Positions 41,110 to 48,822 of a DNA stretch of 64,000 nt are shown here, one piece after another. Every line of letters begins with the position of its first letter. The stretch's first letter is position 1. The notes beneath the pieces were generated by a model. That model saw nothing but the letters and a program-made list of their open reading frames with translations. It was not told where the DNA came from and did no database searches. Source of the stretch: Actinomadura hallensis (GTDB taxonomy: Bacteria; Actinomycetota; Actinomycetes; Streptosporangiales; Streptosporangiaceae); the NCBI RefSeq assembly GCF_006716765.1, contig NZ_VFPO01000001.1, positions 5,146,001 through 5,210,000 on the forward strand, in the 5' to 3' direction. The translations under genes and the position numbers were made by a program.

Positions 41110-42086
41110 GACCGGTCCCCCTCCCCCAGCCCGGCGAGCGTGCGCACGATGAGGTCGCGCGCGAGCGGCACCTTGTAGGCGTTGTCGCGCAGCGGCTCCG
41201 CGGCCGCCAGCTCGGCGTCGGCGGCGCGGGCGAAGCTCTCCCCGGCGGCCGGGGCGCCCCGCAGCGCCTCCTCCGCCCGCCCGGCCCGCCACGGCTTGTG
41301 GGCGACGCCGCCCAGCGCCAGCCGGACGTCGCGGACGGTCCCGTCGCGCACGTCGAGGGCCGCCGCCACCGACACCAGCGCGAACGCGAACGACGCGCGC
41401 TCGCGGACCTTCCGGTACGCGGACGGCATCCGCAGCGGCGGCACCACGACCGCGGTGACGAGGTCGCCGGGGCCGAGGACCGTGTCGCGCTGCGGCTCGT
41501 CGCCGGGGAGCCGGTGGAAGTCCCCGAGTGGGACGGTCCGCTCCCCGTCGCGGCCGAGCACCCGCACCGAGGCGCCGAGCGCCGCGAGCGCCACGGCCAT
41601 GTCGGACGGGTGGGTCGCGACGCACGCGTCCGAATGGCCGATGATCGCCAGGTTGCGGTGGTCGCCGTCGCGCGCCGGGCACCCGGTCCCGGGGCTGCGC
41701 TTGTTGCACGGCTTGGACGTGTCCTGGAAGTAGGGGCAGCGCGTCCGCTGGAGCAGGTTGCCTCCGGTCGTCGCGAGGTTGCGCAGCTGCCCCGACGCCC
41801 CCGACAGGATCGCCTTCGCCAGCATCGGGAACTCCTCGCGCACCGTCCGGTCGGCGGCGAGGTCGCCGTTGGTGACGGCGGCGCCGACGACGAGCGTCCC
41901 GTCGGCGTCCCGCTCGATCCGGTCGTGGGCGAGGCCCGTGACGTCCACGAGCTTGGCGGGCGTCTCGACGCCGAGCCGCATCAGGTCCACGAGGTTCGTG
42001 CCGCCGCCGAGGTAGCGGGCGCCGTCCTCGTGCCGGGCGAGCGCGTCCTCGGGACTGGCGGCGCGCTCGTAGGCGAACGGCCTCAC
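41106..42086 (-). CDS. Molybdenum hydroxylase FAD-binding subunit
   Basis: The 326-residue medium subunit has the FAD-binding YLGGGTNLVDLMRLG at about 30-44 and ATTGGNLLQRTRCPYFQDTSKPCNKR, with Cys residues as in YagS-type subunits that carry an extra 4Fe-4S cluster. It is followed by a CO-dehydrogenase flavoprotein C-terminal domain. GTG at 42086 overlaps the small-subunit stop (GTGA). It is coupled on both sides in a three-gene operon. Confidence 0.85.
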   Translation of the reverse strand: MRPFAYERAASPEDALARHEDGARYLGGGTNLVDLMRLGVETPAKLVDVTGLAHDRIERDADGTLVVGAAVTNGDLAADRTVREEFPMLAKAILSGASGQLRNLATTGGNLLQRTRCPYFQDTSKPCNKRSPGTGCPARDGDHRNLAIIGHSDACVATHPSDMAVALAALGASVRVLGRDGERTVPLGDFHRLPGDEPQRDTVLGPGDLVTAVVVPPLRMPSAYRKVRERASFAFALVSVAAALDVRDGTVRDVRLALGGVAHKPWRAGRAEEALRGAPAAGESFARAADAELAAAEPLRDNAYKVPLARDLIVRTLAGLGEGDRS

Positions 42087-42633
42087 GACTCCGCCCCCTC
42101 GGCGGACCGGCCGTTCGCGACCTCGCGGAGCGCGGCGACGATGCCGGGATAGGCGCCGCAGCGGCACAGGTTGCCGCTCATCCGCTCGCGGATCTCGGCA
42201 TCGTCCAGGACGGGGGCGTCCGCGGGGTCCGCGGTGACGGAGCTCGGCCAGCCCTGCGCGGCCTCGTCAGCATCCCGGTCGCCGAGCACAGCTGGCCCGG
42301 GGTGCAGTAGCCGCACTGGAACGCGTCGTGCTCGATGAACGCCTCCTGGAGGGGGCTGAGCCGCCCGTTCGCCGCCAGTCCCTCCACGGTGACGACCTCG
42401 GCCCCGTCGTGGGCGACGGCCAGCGCGAGGCAGGCGTTCACGCGGCGCCCGTCGAGGAGCACGGTGCACGCGCCGCACTGCCCGTGGTCGCAGCCCTTCT
42501 TCGAGCCGGTCAGGCCGAGGTCCTCGCGCAGCACGTCCAGCAGGGAGGCCCGGGTGTCGACGCTCAGCCGGTGCTCCGTCCCGTTCACGACCAGGGTGAT
42601 GCCGGCGGTCACCGGGGTGGCTTCCGAATGCAT
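42083..42633 (-). pseudogene. Molybdenum hydroxylase [2Fe-2S] small subunit, frameshifted
   Basis: The first frame (42633 to about 42270) carries the plant-type cluster CDHGQCGACTVLLDG and the start of the second, FQCGYCTPGQLCSATGML. The coding then jumps one frame to EAAQGWPSSVTADPADAPVL and the final NLCRCGAYPGIVAAL. A single missing base near 42267-42272 explains it: ATG CTN GAC GAG would restore the usual GML-DEA. It is otherwise full length and family-typical, so either a recent inactivation or a sequencing error. Confidence 0.88.
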
Positions 42634-42673
42634 GCCCGGCCCCTACCCCGCGACGGCGGAATGAGTCGGGCCG

Positions 42674-43060
42674 TCAGTCGTCGTCGGAGTCGTCGGAGCC
42701 GGAGAGGATCTCCACGACCGTGCGGGCCGTGTCGGTGGGCAGCGGCGCGGGAAGCCCCCGCCACCTGCGGGACCCGGCCATCGCCGCGGCGCCGGCCCCG
42801 CCCCCGTACACGGCGGCGGCGACGAACGACGCGAGCTCCGGCGGCAGCTTCCTCTCCAGCAGGAGGACGTTCATCCGGTAGGTGGCGGCGGTGGCGAGCA
42901 TCCCCAGGGCGCCCGCGACCGCGCCGAGCCGCAGCGCCGGGACGCGCTGCCGCATCTTGTCGAGCATCTCCTGCTGGGCGGCGTCGACCACCCGCCGGGC
43001 GAGCATGAGGTTCTGCTCCAGCGAGTCGTCGACCTCCGCGGGCTCCCGCGACTCCGTCAT
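42674..43060 (-). CDS. Small membrane-associated hypothetical protein
   Basis: The 128-residue protein has an N-terminal helical part (EQNLMLARRVVDAAQQEMLDKM), two hydrophobic segments (LGAVAGALGMLATAATYRM and FVAAAVYGGGAGAAAMAG) and a very acidic C-terminus (SGSDDSDDD). The pattern resembles phage-holin-like or DUF-type actinobacterial envelope proteins. Function unknown. It is divergent from the geosmin synthase gene. Confidence 0.6.
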   Translation of the reverse strand: MTESREPAEVDDSLEQNLMLARRVVDAAQQEMLDKMRQRVPALRLGAVAGALGMLATAATYRMNVLLLERKLPPELASFVAAAVYGGGAGAAAMAGSRRWRGLPAPLPTDTARTVVEILSGSDDSDDD

Positions 43061-43119
43061 GACCCGCTCTTACCCCGGGGATGGGGAAGGAACCGGGGCA
43101 GCAACATGTCACCGTCGGT

Positions 43120-43141
43120 AACTTTACGAATGCTGTAAGTT
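43120..43141. promoter_or_regulatory. Inverted repeat upstream of the geosmin synthase gene
   Basis: AACTTTAC, a seven-base spacer and GTAAGTT form a near-perfect inverted repeat 32 bp before the start. It is the most AT-rich stretch nearby. It could be an operator for a developmental regulator; geosmin genes of Streptomyces are controlled by sporulation regulators. Identity of the regulator is unknown. Confidence 0.4.
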
Positions 43142-43173
43142 GCCGAACCGGACCCGACAGAGAGGCCCGGTCT

Positions 43174-45348
43174 ATGCAACCTTTCGAGCTGCCCGACTTC
43201 TACGTCCCGTACCCCGCGCGGCTGAACCCGCACCTTCCGGGCGCGCGGGCGCACACGATGGCGTGGGCGCGCGAGATGAAGATGCTGGACGACGACCGAG
43301 ATCCCGGCACCCCCGACATCTGGGACGAGGCGGCGCTCGAAGCGATGGACTACGCCCTCCTGTGCGCCTATACCCATCCCGACTGCGACGGCCCGGAGCT
43401 CGACCTCGTCACCGACTGGTACGTCTGGGTCTTCTACTTCGACGACCACTTCCTGGAGGTCTTCAAGAAGCCCCAGGACCAGGCGGGCGCGCGGGCCTAC
43501 CTCGACCGGCTTCCGCTGTTCATGTCGCTCGACCCGCCCGAGCCGGTGAACGCCGTCGAACGCGGCCTCGCCGACCTGTGGGCCCGCACCGTCCCGGCCC
43601 GGTCGGACGCCTGGCGGGCCCGCTTCTCGGAGAGCACCCTCAACCTGCTCCGCGAGTCGCTCTGGGAGCTGTCCAACATCAGCACCGGGCGCATCCCCAA
43701 CCCCGTCGAGTACATCGAGATGCGGCGCAAGGTGGGCGGCGCGCCCTGGTCGGCCGACCTCGCCGAGCACGCGGCGGGCGTCGAGATACCCGAGCGGGTC
43801 GTCGGGACGCGGCCCCTGCGCGTCCTCAAGGACACCTTCTCCGACGGCGTGCACCTGCGGAACGACATCTTCTCCTACCAGCGGGAGACCGAGTCCGAGG
43901 GCGAGGTCAACAACGCCGTCCTGGTCATGGAGCGCTTCCTGGGCGTGGCGCCGCAGGCGGCCGCCGACACCGTCAACGACCTGCTGACCTCGCGGCTGCG
44001 CCAGTTCGAGAACACGGCCCTCACCGAGCTCCCCCACGTGTTCGAGGACCACGCCCTCGACCCCGCCGAGCGGGCGGCCGTGGCCGCCTACGTGAAGGCC
44101 CTCCAGGACTGGCAGTCCGGCGGCCACGAGTGGCACATGCGCTCCAGCCGCTACATGAACCGGAAGTCCGTCGGCATGTCGGCGGCCCGGATCCCCGCGC
44201 TGCTGAAGTCCGCCCGGATCAGCCTGCCCCACGTCCCGTTCCAGAAGGTCGGGCCGACGCCGCTGCCCGAGTTCGACATCCCCTACCCCGCCCGCGTCAA
44301 CCCGCACCGCGAACGCGCCGGACGCAACGTCGTCGCGTGGGCGCGGGAGATGGGCATGTTCTCCCCGCAGCCCCGCCTGCCCGTCCCGGTCTGGACGGCC
44401 GAGACGCTGACCGGCATGGCGCTGGAGATCTGCGCCGCCTCCCTGGACCCGGACGCCGGGCCGGAGGCGCTCGACCTCGCCACCCAGTGGCTCGCCTGCG
44501 GCACCTACGGCGACGACTACTTCCCCGCCCTCTTCAACCGCGACCGCGACATGGCCGGGGCGAAGCTCTTCAACGCCCGCGTCCCCGCGTTCCTGCCGCT
44601 GGACTGCGGCGCGACGCCGGTCCCCGAGAACGCCTTCGAGGCCTCCCTCGCCGACCTGTGGCGCCGCACCGCCTCCCCCATGGACGACCGGGGCCGCCGC
44701 GAGTTCCGCGCCTCCGTCGAGCACATGGTCGAGAGCTGGGTGTGGGAGCTGAACAACCACCTCCAGGCGCGCATCCCCGACCCCGTCGACTACATCGAGA
44801 TGCGCCGCCACACGTTCGGCTCCGAGATGACGATGAGCCTCTCCCGGATCGAGCACTCGCACGCCGTCCCGGCCCACGTGTTCGAGACCCGCACCCTCCG
44901 GGAGATCGACGCCTCCGTCATGGACGTCGCCTGCCTGCTGAACGACTGCTTCTCCTACCAGAAGGAGATCGAGTACGAGGGCGAGCTGAACAGCGGCGTC
45001 CTGGCCGTCCAGAACTTCTTCGGCTGCGGGCGCGACGAGGCCCTGCCGATCGTCAACGACCTCATCACGTCCCGCCGCCGCCAGTTCGAGCACCTCGCCA
45101 CCGAGGAGCTCCCGGCCCTCGCCGCCGAGCTGGACCTGGACGACGCCGCCCGCGCCGCGCTGACGGCCTACGTCGGCGAACTGCGCGACTGGATGGCCGG
45201 CATCCTCAAGTGGCACCGGGAGACCGACCGCTACGACGAACGCGAGACCCGCCCGGCCCGGGAGACCCGCCCGGCCGTCCCCAGGCCCACCGGCCTCGGC
45301 ACCTCGGCGTTCTACCTGTTCGCCCGCGCCCCCGGCCGCACGCCCTGA
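43174..45348 (+). CDS. geoA: Geosmin synthase (two-domain terpene cyclase)
   Basis: The 724-residue enzyme converts farnesyl diphosphate to germacradienol and then to geosmin. The N-terminal cyclase has DDHFLE at about 90-95 and the NSE motif NDIFSYQRE at about 230. The C-terminal domain has DDYFP at about 446 and NDCFSYQKE at about 590. Both halves share PYPARLNPH/PYPARVNPH and IEMRR repeats, showing the internal duplication. Length and pattern match Streptomyces geosmin synthase. The ATG at 43174 fits the family N-terminus. Confidence 0.95.
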   Translation: MQPFELPDFYVPYPARLNPHLPGARAHTMAWAREMKMLDDDRDPGTPDIWDEAALEAMDYALLCAYTHPDCDGPELDLVTDWYVWVFYFDDHFLEVFKKPQDQAGARAYLDRLPLFMSLDPPEPVNAVERGLADLWARTVPARSDAWRARFSESTLNLLRESLWELSNISTGRIPNPVEYIEMRRKVGGAPWSADLAEHAAGVEIPERVVGTRPLRVLKDTFSDGVHLRNDIFSYQRETESEGEVNNAVLVMERFLGVAPQAAADTVNDLLTSRLRQFENTALTELPHVFEDHALDPAERAAVAAYVKALQDWQSGGHEWHMRSSRYMNRKSVGMSAARIPALLKSARISLPHVPFQKVGPTPLPEFDIPYPARVNPHRERAGRNVVAWAREMGMFSPQPRLPVPVWTAETLTGMALEICAASLDPDAGPEALDLATQWLACGTYGDDYFPALFNRDRDMAGAKLFNARVPAFLPLDCGATPVPENAFEASLADLWRRTASPMDDRGRREFRASVEHMVESWVWELNNHLQARIPDPVDYIEMRRHTFGSEMTMSLSRIEHSHAVPAHVFETRTLREIDASVMDVACLLNDCFSYQKEIEYEGELNSGVLAVQNFFGCGRDEALPIVNDLITSRRRQFEHLATEELPALAAELDLDDAARAALTAYVGELRDWMAGILKWHRETDRYDERETRPARETRPAVPRPTGLGTSAFYLFARAPGRTP

Positions 45349-45353
45349 CGCCG

Positions 45354-45386
45354 GGAGCGGTCACCGCTCAGGCCGGTGACCGCTCC
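45354..45386. terminator. Hairpin terminator after geoA
   Basis: GGAGCGGTCACC (45354-45365) and GGTGACCGCTCC (45375-45386) form a perfect 12-bp stem with a nine-base loop, 6 bp after the geoA stop. It overlaps the end of the WD40 remnant on the other strand, so it may serve both directions. Confidence 0.8.
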
Positions 45387-45615
45387 TCTCCGGCGCAGGC
45401 CGCGGCGCAGGGATCATGAGGGCGTGGCGCTCGTCCCGGGTGAGCCGCCGGAACACGCGGCTCCGGGCCCGCTCGACGAGAGCCGCGCCGTCGGTCACGA
45501 CCTCCCGGACCCGCACCGTCCGGTCGCCGGAGGCAGTGGCGATGCGGGCGCCGTCGGGCGAACCGGAGGCGGGCGCGTTCTTCGCGCCGAGCGGCCCGTG
45601 CTCGAAACGGTCCAC
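45361..45615 (-). pseudogene. C-terminal remnant of a WD40-repeat protein
   Basis: The frame contains SPDGARIATASGDRTVRVRE, a single WD40 blade, followed by ALVERARSRVFRRLTRDERH, which matches the C-terminal tail of large actinobacterial WD40 regulators. The rest of the propeller and the usual N-terminal domain are missing. Upstream sequence to 45740 keeps no matching frame. I interpret it as the decayed 3' end of a large gene. Confidence 0.65.
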
Positions 45616-46149
45616 CGTCTCCGTCGCGCCGATGATCTTCGCGCCCTTCGGGAAAGTCCAAACGTGTCCCTCGCCACATTGGCCGGACCGCTTTTCTCAC
45701 CGTCCGTTCGCCGCATATTCGCACGCGAGGCCCCGGGCGGTCTAGACCATTTTGCGGATGCGGGGCGGTCGTCGGGACCATTTGCCTCTATCGGCAATGA
45801 GAGGGAGGACGACACCAACGATGAGCAGCCCCCTGGCGAACCCTCGCCGCACCAGGATCGTCGCGTGGCCCGAGCGGCGCCCCGCGGACGCGGAGTCCGA
45901 GCGCCCGGCGGAGGGCGAGGCGAAACGCGACGATCTCGCGGCGCGTTGAGCGGCCGTTTCCGGCCGATAGATGAGGGCCCGTCCGGATCTCCGGGCGGGT
46001 TCTTCGCTTTTCCGGGATCGTTTCTCCGCACGGACGGTCACCGGGGCGGGGGTGCCGGCGCGACCACTGGGACGATCTTCGGCCACGCCTCCGGCCCCTC
46101 GCGGACCACGTCGTCGCCGCGATCGAGGCGGCCCACTGACCCGCGTCCG
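45616..46149. other. Gene-poor spacer
   Basis: A less GC-rich stretch (around 45640-45800) carries no convincing protein gene. On the plus strand a 42-codon frame at 45822-45949 (MSSPLANPRRTRIVAWPERR...) is followed by a terminator, so a small peptide or transcript is conceivable. I see no homology for it. Confidence 0.4.
45978..46011 (+). terminator. Rho-independent terminator with T-rich tail
   Basis: CCCGTCCGG (45978-45986), loop ATCT and CCGGGCGGG (45991-45999) form a nine-pair stem with one G-T pair, followed by TTCTTCGCTTTT. It is the only terminator in the window with a clear T-run and implies a plus-strand transcript ending here, perhaps from the small frame at 45822. Confidence 0.68.
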
Positions 46150-47058
46150 CTAGGGGAACGGGCGGGCCTGGAACAGGCCCTCGTCGGTGGCCGCCAGGAG
46201 GGTGCCGTCCGGGGCCAGCGCCAGGTCGTTGACGGGGGCCGGGAGCTTGACGCGGCGGGCGGGCGCGGAACCCGAGGCGTCCCAGGCCAGGGCCGTGGAC
46301 GGCTCGTCCTCCGGAACGGCGGCCGCGAGGAGGCGGTCGCCCGCGCGGTTCGCGGCGACCTGGTCGCACGCCGACGGGGCCGCCGGCTCCGCGAGCCGTT
46401 CGCCGTCCAGGCCGAGGACGTGCAGGCCGGTCGGCGCGGGCTGGACGAGCACCAGGCCGTCCGGCGACGGGGTCAGCACGGCGCAGGCGGGCGGGACGGC
46501 GGCGACCTCCTCGCCGCGCTCGACGTCGAGGAGGTTGACGACCGCGTCGCCGGGCAGCCCGATGAGGGGACCGGCGGCGGGCGCGGCGTGCAGGATCCGC
46601 CGTTCCACGGCGGTCTGGTGGCCGAGCCAGAGGCCGAAGTCGGACAGCCGGTCGCCGGTGAGGACGTCCCATACGACGACCTCGGCGTCGCTCGCCGGCC
46701 CGAAGACGGCGACGACCCCGCCGCGGCCGCCGTGCACGGCCAGGCCGAGCAGCTCCGGCTGCCCGTCCAGCGACAGCTCGTGGCCCGTGCCCAGGTCGTG
46801 GACGTGGACGCGGTCGCGGTGCGTCCAGGCCACGACGGGCGACCCCGCCGGGGCGCCGAAGGCCCAGGCGGTGCCGTCGGCGGGGAAGTCGGGGATCGGC
46901 GCGCCGAGCGGGCGGCCGGCCGCCAGATCCCAGCCGTGGCCCGCGTTCGCGCCCTGGGCGGCTCGCGAGGCGAAGGCCAGCGGCGGCCCATCGGTGGTGG
47001 CGGCGACGCTGTCGAACGATCCTTGCGCCAGCAGGTCCGCCGGCACGCTTTCCGGCAT
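46150..47058 (-). CDS. WD40/beta-propeller-like hypothetical protein
   Basis: The 302-residue protein is made of weak WD40-like blades (VAATTDGPPLAFASRA, WDVLTGDRLSDFG, LTPSPDGLVLVQPAP, LALAPDGTLLAATDEG). No signal peptide or catalytic motif is visible; it is probably a cytosolic propeller. Its nearness to a WD40 remnant suggests a decayed family cluster. Function unknown. Confidence 0.7.
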   Translation of the reverse strand: MPESVPADLLAQGSFDSVAATTDGPPLAFASRAAQGANAGHGWDLAAGRPLGAPIPDFPADGTAWAFGAPAGSPVVAWTHRDRVHVHDLGTGHELSLDGQPELLGLAVHGGRGGVVAVFGPASDAEVVVWDVLTGDRLSDFGLWLGHQTAVERRILHAAPAAGPLIGLPGDAVVNLLDVERGEEVAAVPPACAVLTPSPDGLVLVQPAPTGLHVLGLDGERLAEPAAPSACDQVAANRAGDRLLAAAVPEDEPSTALAWDASGSAPARRVKLPAPVNDLALAPDGTLLAATDEGLFQARPFP

Positions 47059-47161
47059 GCGAGGGAGAGTAAGGCACCCGGCGGAGATCGTTCCACGAAG
47101 TCCGGGAAAGTCGGCCCGACGACCCGCGGCCCGCGGACGCGGACGGCCGGTCCGGGCGGGG

Positions 47162-48220
47162 TCAGCCGGACGCCGCGCCGGCGGCGTCGCGGAGGCGGGC
47201 TGCGGCGTCCTCGGGCGGGACGTCGTTGATCCAGGCGGCCATGCCCGACTCCGACCCCGCCAAATACTTGATCTTGCCGGGGGCGCGCCGGACCGAGAAC
47301 AGCTCCAGGTGCAGGCGCACGAGGTCGCGGCCCTCCCCGACGGGGGCCTGGTGCCAGCCCGCGACGTACGGGAGCGGGTCGCCGTAGAGGGCGTCGCAGC
47401 GGCGGAGGAGGTCGCGGTAGAGGACGGCCAGCTCGTCGCGCTCGGCGGAGTCCAGCGCGGCGAGGTCGGGGACGTGCCGGTGCGGCATGAGGTGCACCTC
47501 GACGGGCCAGCGGGCCGCGGCGGGGACGTAGGCCGTCCAGTGCTCGCCGGAGGTCACGACGCGGGCGCCCGCGCGCTCGGCCTTCAGCACCTCCCCGAAC
47601 AGGTCGCGGCCGGCCGCCGTGGCGAGCACGCGCTCCGTGCGGGGCGTGACGAACGGGTACGCGTAGATCTGCCCGTGCGGATGGTGCAGGGTCACGCCGA
47701 TCTCGACGCCGCGGTTCTCGAACACGAAGACCTGCCGGACGCCGGGGATCGCGGACAGCTCGGCGGTGCGGTCGGCCCACGCGTCGACGACCGCGCGGAC
47801 GCGGGACACCGGCAGCGCCGACATCGACGCGTCGTGGTCGTCGGTGAAGCACACGACCTCGCAGCGCCCGTTCCCGCGGGTCCGCTCCACGCCGTCGACG
47901 ACGGGCGGCACCGGCGGCGTCCGCACGTCGAACGAGGGGAAGCGGTTCTCGAACACCGCGACCTCGTAGGACGGGTCCGGGATCTCGGAGGCGGGCCCGC
48001 CCGGGCACAGCGGGCACTGGTCGGCGGGCGGCAGGAACGTCCGCGCGTTGCGGTGCGCGGTGATGGTGACGTGGTCGCCGGTCAGGGGGTCGCGGCGGAC
48101 CTCGCAGAGCGGCTCGAGCGGCGGCAGCCCGCGCCGGTCGGGCACCGGTCTCCTGCCGGGCTCCGCGTCGTAGTAGACGATCTCGCGGCCGTCCGACAGC
48201 CGCGCGCGTGTCCTGTGCAT
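47162..48220 (-). CDS. galT: Galactose-1-phosphate uridylyltransferase
   Basis: The 352-residue HIT-superfamily enzyme exchanges galactose-1-P and UDP-glucose in the Leloir pathway. The active-site motif HHPHGQIYAYP is at about residues 175-185. Zinc-site residues include CPLCPG near residue 70; later VEVHLMPHRHVPDL gives the second His cluster. No galE or galK adjoins. The ATG is at 48220. Confidence 0.88.
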   Translation of the reverse strand: MHRTRARLSDGREIVYYDAEPGRRPVPDRRGLPPLEPLCEVRRDPLTGDHVTITAHRNARTFLPPADQCPLCPGGPASEIPDPSYEVAVFENRFPSFDVRTPPVPPVVDGVERTRGNGRCEVVCFTDDHDASMSALPVSRVRAVVDAWADRTAELSAIPGVRQVFVFENRGVEIGVTLHHPHGQIYAYPFVTPRTERVLATAAGRDLFGEVLKAERAGARVVTSGEHWTAYVPAAARWPVEVHLMPHRHVPDLAALDSAERDELAVLYRDLLRRCDALYGDPLPYVAGWHQAPVGEGRDLVRLHLELFSVRRAPGKIKYLAGSESGMAAWINDVPPEDAAARLRDAAGAASG

Positions 48221-48543
48221 CTCCGCGGGAGCCTACAGCGCGGCTCAGAAGCTCTCCACGGTGATCGCGGAGGTCCGTTCCCGGCGGCCGGGTCCCCCCG
48301 GACCCCGGCCGCCGGGAGCGGCGGCCCCGGGAGGCCGCCGGACGGGCCGTCCGTGGCGGATGCCGCGAGCGGAACGGCCCGTGCCCAGATCGCCGTCTGG
48401 ACGGCCACCCGCTCCCAGGACCGCCCCGCCCCCTGATGGGAAGAGCCGGAGCTGCGGTTCAGGCGGACTCGGTGCCTGGTGGCCGCCGGTGAGTGAGCAC
48501 CCTCGCCCCCCGGGATCTGACCCCCGCCGGGCGGTGCGGGAGG
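48221..48543. other. Intergenic region without a recognisable gene
   Basis: Frames here are open only because of high GC; none resembles a known family or has a good ribosome-binding site. No strong palindrome stands out except a C/G-rich stretch around 48290-48340. Confidence 0.5.
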
Positions 48544-48777
48544 TCAGGGCCAGCGGTAGTCGGCTCCCTGTGCGGGGACGTGGTGGGGGAGGTAGCACTT
48601 CGTCGTCACGTGCTCGTCCTTGCAGGGCAGGCACAGGTAGGTGCGGTGTCCCCGCAGGCCCCGGCCGCGGTTGTTGCAGGGCGGGCAGACGCACGGGGAC
48701 CAGCCGACGATGACGTTGCCCGCGTCCAGGCGGTGGCCTGCGGGGCACAGGAACGGGACGTGTTGACTTGCCTGCAC
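48544..48777 (-). CDS. Small zinc-ribbon-like protein
   Basis: The 77-residue protein has many Cys and His: CPAGHRLDAGNVIVGWSPCVCPPC then TYLCLPCKDEHVTTKCYLPHH. The spacing allows two zinc-binding knuckles. Start is GTG. It lies 45 bp after the polyprenyl synthase gene in the encapsulin operon direction and may be co-transcribed, though two copies of TCGAACAT (48793, 48805) in the gap suggest separate control. Function unknown. Confidence 0.7.
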   Translation of the reverse strand: MQASQHVPFLCPAGHRLDAGNVIVGWSPCVCPPCNNRGRGLRGHRTYLCLPCKDEHVTTKCYLPHHVPAQGADYRWP

Positions 48778-48822
48778 GACCCGGCATCTTACTCGAACAT
48801 ACTGTCGAACATTCCTCCCCGG

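Noticed and set aside
43057..45216. Large minus-strand frame opposite geosmin synthase
   Set aside because: Purely Val/Glu/Gly/Arg-rich antisense reading of a strongly supported terpene synthase.
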